From Limimonas halophila (GTDB lineage: Bacteria; Pseudomonadota; Alphaproteobacteria; Kiloniellales; Rhodovibrionaceae): 64,000 nucleotides of DNA. A program made the position numbers and the translations under genes. Positions 63,215 to 64,000 of this stretch are shown in pieces (positions within the stretch are counted from its first letter, which is position 1; the number at the start of each line of letters is the position of its first letter). The notes beneath the pieces are model-generated. The model saw nothing but the letters and a program-made list of their open reading frames with translations. It was not told the DNA's origin and ran no database searches. The stretch covers positions 230,548-294,547 of the forward strand of contig NZ_FNCE01000003.1 in the NCBI RefSeq assembly GCF_900100655.1, given 5' to 3'.

Positions 63215-63703
63215 TTACGTCAGCGGCGCCGAGGATCGCTGAAGCGTCGGGCCCAGGAGATCCAGATAGGGCCGCGCGTCCAGCAGCAGTGCAACGATTG
63301 TGGAAACCACGTTCGCCGGGGTCCGCGGCCGCGGCGGCTCCATCCACATTTCGAGATGAACCTGGGAGTGGTTGTCGCGCACCATGCGGCCCCGGTTCAG
63401 GCGTGCCTGGGCCAGGACCGTGCGGGCAAGCCGGCGGCAGTACACACTCTCAGCGGAATAGGGGATGGCGCCGAGCGTCGCGCGCAGAACCAGTGGCGTT
63501 TCGGGTTCCGCGGGCACGTTCGCCACGAAGCTGTAGCCGTGGTAGCTGAAGGTCAGCGTGACGGGGTTCGCGTCGGAGCGATGCTGGAGTAGCCCCTGCG
63601 GATCCATGACCAAATCGCCGACCTCGACGGGGCGTTCCGTCTCGGCGATCACGCGCAGGATGGGCGTGTCTTCGGTGTCGGTCTCAGCCACGGTGGTGTC
63701 CAT
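63215..63703 (-). CDS. Unknown protein with flagellar-type upstream box
   Basis: A 162-residue soluble protein of alternating beta strands and helices: ILRVIAETERPVEVGDLVMD, FSYHGYSFVANVPAEPETP, and RMVRDNHSQVHLEMWMEPP followed by a C-terminal helix. By eye the layout is similar to YbjN-like regulators, but I cannot confirm it. ATG 63703 is the likely start. A perfect TTTACG-N5-TTAA box lies 48 bp upstream, tying it to the same regulon as the flagellar operons. It converges on the LysM gene (8 bp between stops). Confidence 0.7.
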   Translation of the reverse strand: MDTTVAETDTEDTPILRVIAETERPVEVGDLVMDPQGLLQHRSDANPVTLTFSYHGYSFVANVPAEPETPLVLRATLGAIPYSAESVYCRRLARTVLAQARLNRGRMVRDNHSQVHLEMWMEPPRPRTPANVVSTIVALLLDARPYLDLLGPTLQRSSAPLT

Positions 63704-63751
63704 CCGCTTCGAATCCCGTTGCGACCCGTTCAGAGCGTGGCGCGCCGGCCA

Positions 63752-63766
63752 TTAACGCCACGTAAA
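63752..63766 (-). promoter_or_regulatory. CtrA-like box upstream of the unknown gene at 63.7 kb
   Basis: Read on the minus strand: TTTA-CGTGGCG-TTAA, matching the flagellar boxes exactly in the fixed positions, 48 bp before ATG 63703. Confidence 0.6.
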
Positions 63767-63821
63767 GGGCGCGGTGCCGCCCAGAACGACATACGGATCA
63801 TGGCGTTCGCATGCCGAAATG

Positions 63822-63849
63822 AAAAGGGCCCGGCACTGCGGCCGGGCCC
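63822..63849 (-). terminator. Rho-independent terminator of the edge gene
   Basis: Minus strand: a 9-bp stem gggcccggc/gccgggccc (63849-63826, loop of six) followed by TTTT (63825-63822), 35 bp after the stop at 63885. Correctly placed for the gene running in from the right edge. Confidence 0.85.
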
Positions 63850-63884
63850 AGGTTGCGTCCGGTCTCGGTCGCGTGGCGACGCAG

Positions 63885-64000
63885 TTACTCGATCTCGCCC
63901 GTGACCCAGTAGTCCACGCGCTTCTGGTGGTTCTCGATGTACTTGTCCACGGCCTCCTCATAGGAGGTTTCCTGGGCATCGAACATCGCGGCCTGCAGCT
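63885..64000 (-). CDS. C-terminal end of a probable ABC solute-binding protein (start outside window)
   Basis: Only 37 codons before the stop are visible; the gene enters from the right edge. The residues (YEEAVDKYIENHQKRVDYWV, then TGEIE) resemble the C-terminal helix of glycine betaine/choline-type binding proteins, where a segment of the type WxxxNxxRVxxW closes the fold. The call rests on this pattern alone. Followed by a good terminator. Confidence 0.4.
   Translation of the reverse strand, partial: LQAAMFDAQETSYEEAVDKYIENHQKRVDYWVTGEIE

Overview
The window is a 64-kb, high-GC, gene-dense stretch of an alphaproteobacterial chromosome. FliX, MotE, the CckA hybrid kinase, a DksA with a single zinc-finger cysteine, and the gene order fliQ-fliR-flhB-cckA ... 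recA-alaS all point to Alphaproteobacteria, and the overall gene content best suits a Rhodospirillales-like swimmer. Betaine-type ABC solute-binding genes lie near both ends, which would fit a saline habitat but does not prove one. No tRNA, rRNA, CRISPR array or intact insertion sequence was seen.

Region 1 (1-22.4 kb) holds housekeeping and accessory genes. They are the end of an acyl-CoA dehydrogenase, an NDP-forming acyl-CoA synthetase, a lone betaine-type binding protein, an EamA permease and a DUF2237 protein. Next comes a compact set with a P2A-type (Ca-like) P-type ATPase, two stand-alone HMA2-like proteins and a DUF5132 protein. It is followed by an FAD amine oxidase, cysJ-cysI sulfite reductase, hemolysin III, an HTH/cold-shock fusion, a transglutaminase and a cNMP-EAL protein. 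The region closes with a previously unlisted 45-codon gene with its own terminator, a site-2 protease and a rhomboid protease.

Region 2 (22.5-54.5 kb) is a large flagellar and chemotaxis block in several divergent units. These are flgI-flgJ-flgN-flgK-flgL-fliW (-); fliX (+); flgF-flgG-flgA-flgH (-); fliL-fliM-DUF6468-motE, then cheY-cheZ-two motB-like genes-a giant periplasmic TPR gene (+); an operon of two small unknown genes plus fliO-fliP (-); and flgB-flgC-fliE-fliQ-fliR-flhB-cckA (+). A three-gene surface-sugar cassette, a degenerate Doc/Fic gene and csrA interrupt the block.

Region 3 (54.5-64 kb) holds recA, alaS, a small unknown gene, icd, a LOG-family gene, a LysM protein, an unknown gene and the 3' end of a probable solute-binding protein gene.

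The strongest system-level signal is regulatory. A box of the form TTTACG-N5-TTAA, or a one- or two-step variant, lies 48-135 bp before fliX, fliL, cheY, the fliO-fliP operon, flgB and an unknown gene at 63.7 kb. It resembles a CtrA site (TTAA-N7-TTAA), and the kinase that feeds CtrA, CckA, is encoded at the end of the flgB operon. Separate sigma54-type -24/-12 elements precede flgI and flgF. Together these reproduce a Caulobacter-style hierarchy: CckA/CtrA to early genes, then FliX/sigma54 to basal-body genes. Overlaid on it is a CsrA/FliW pair, normally known as a translational switch. All functional calls come from reading the sequence; no database search was run.
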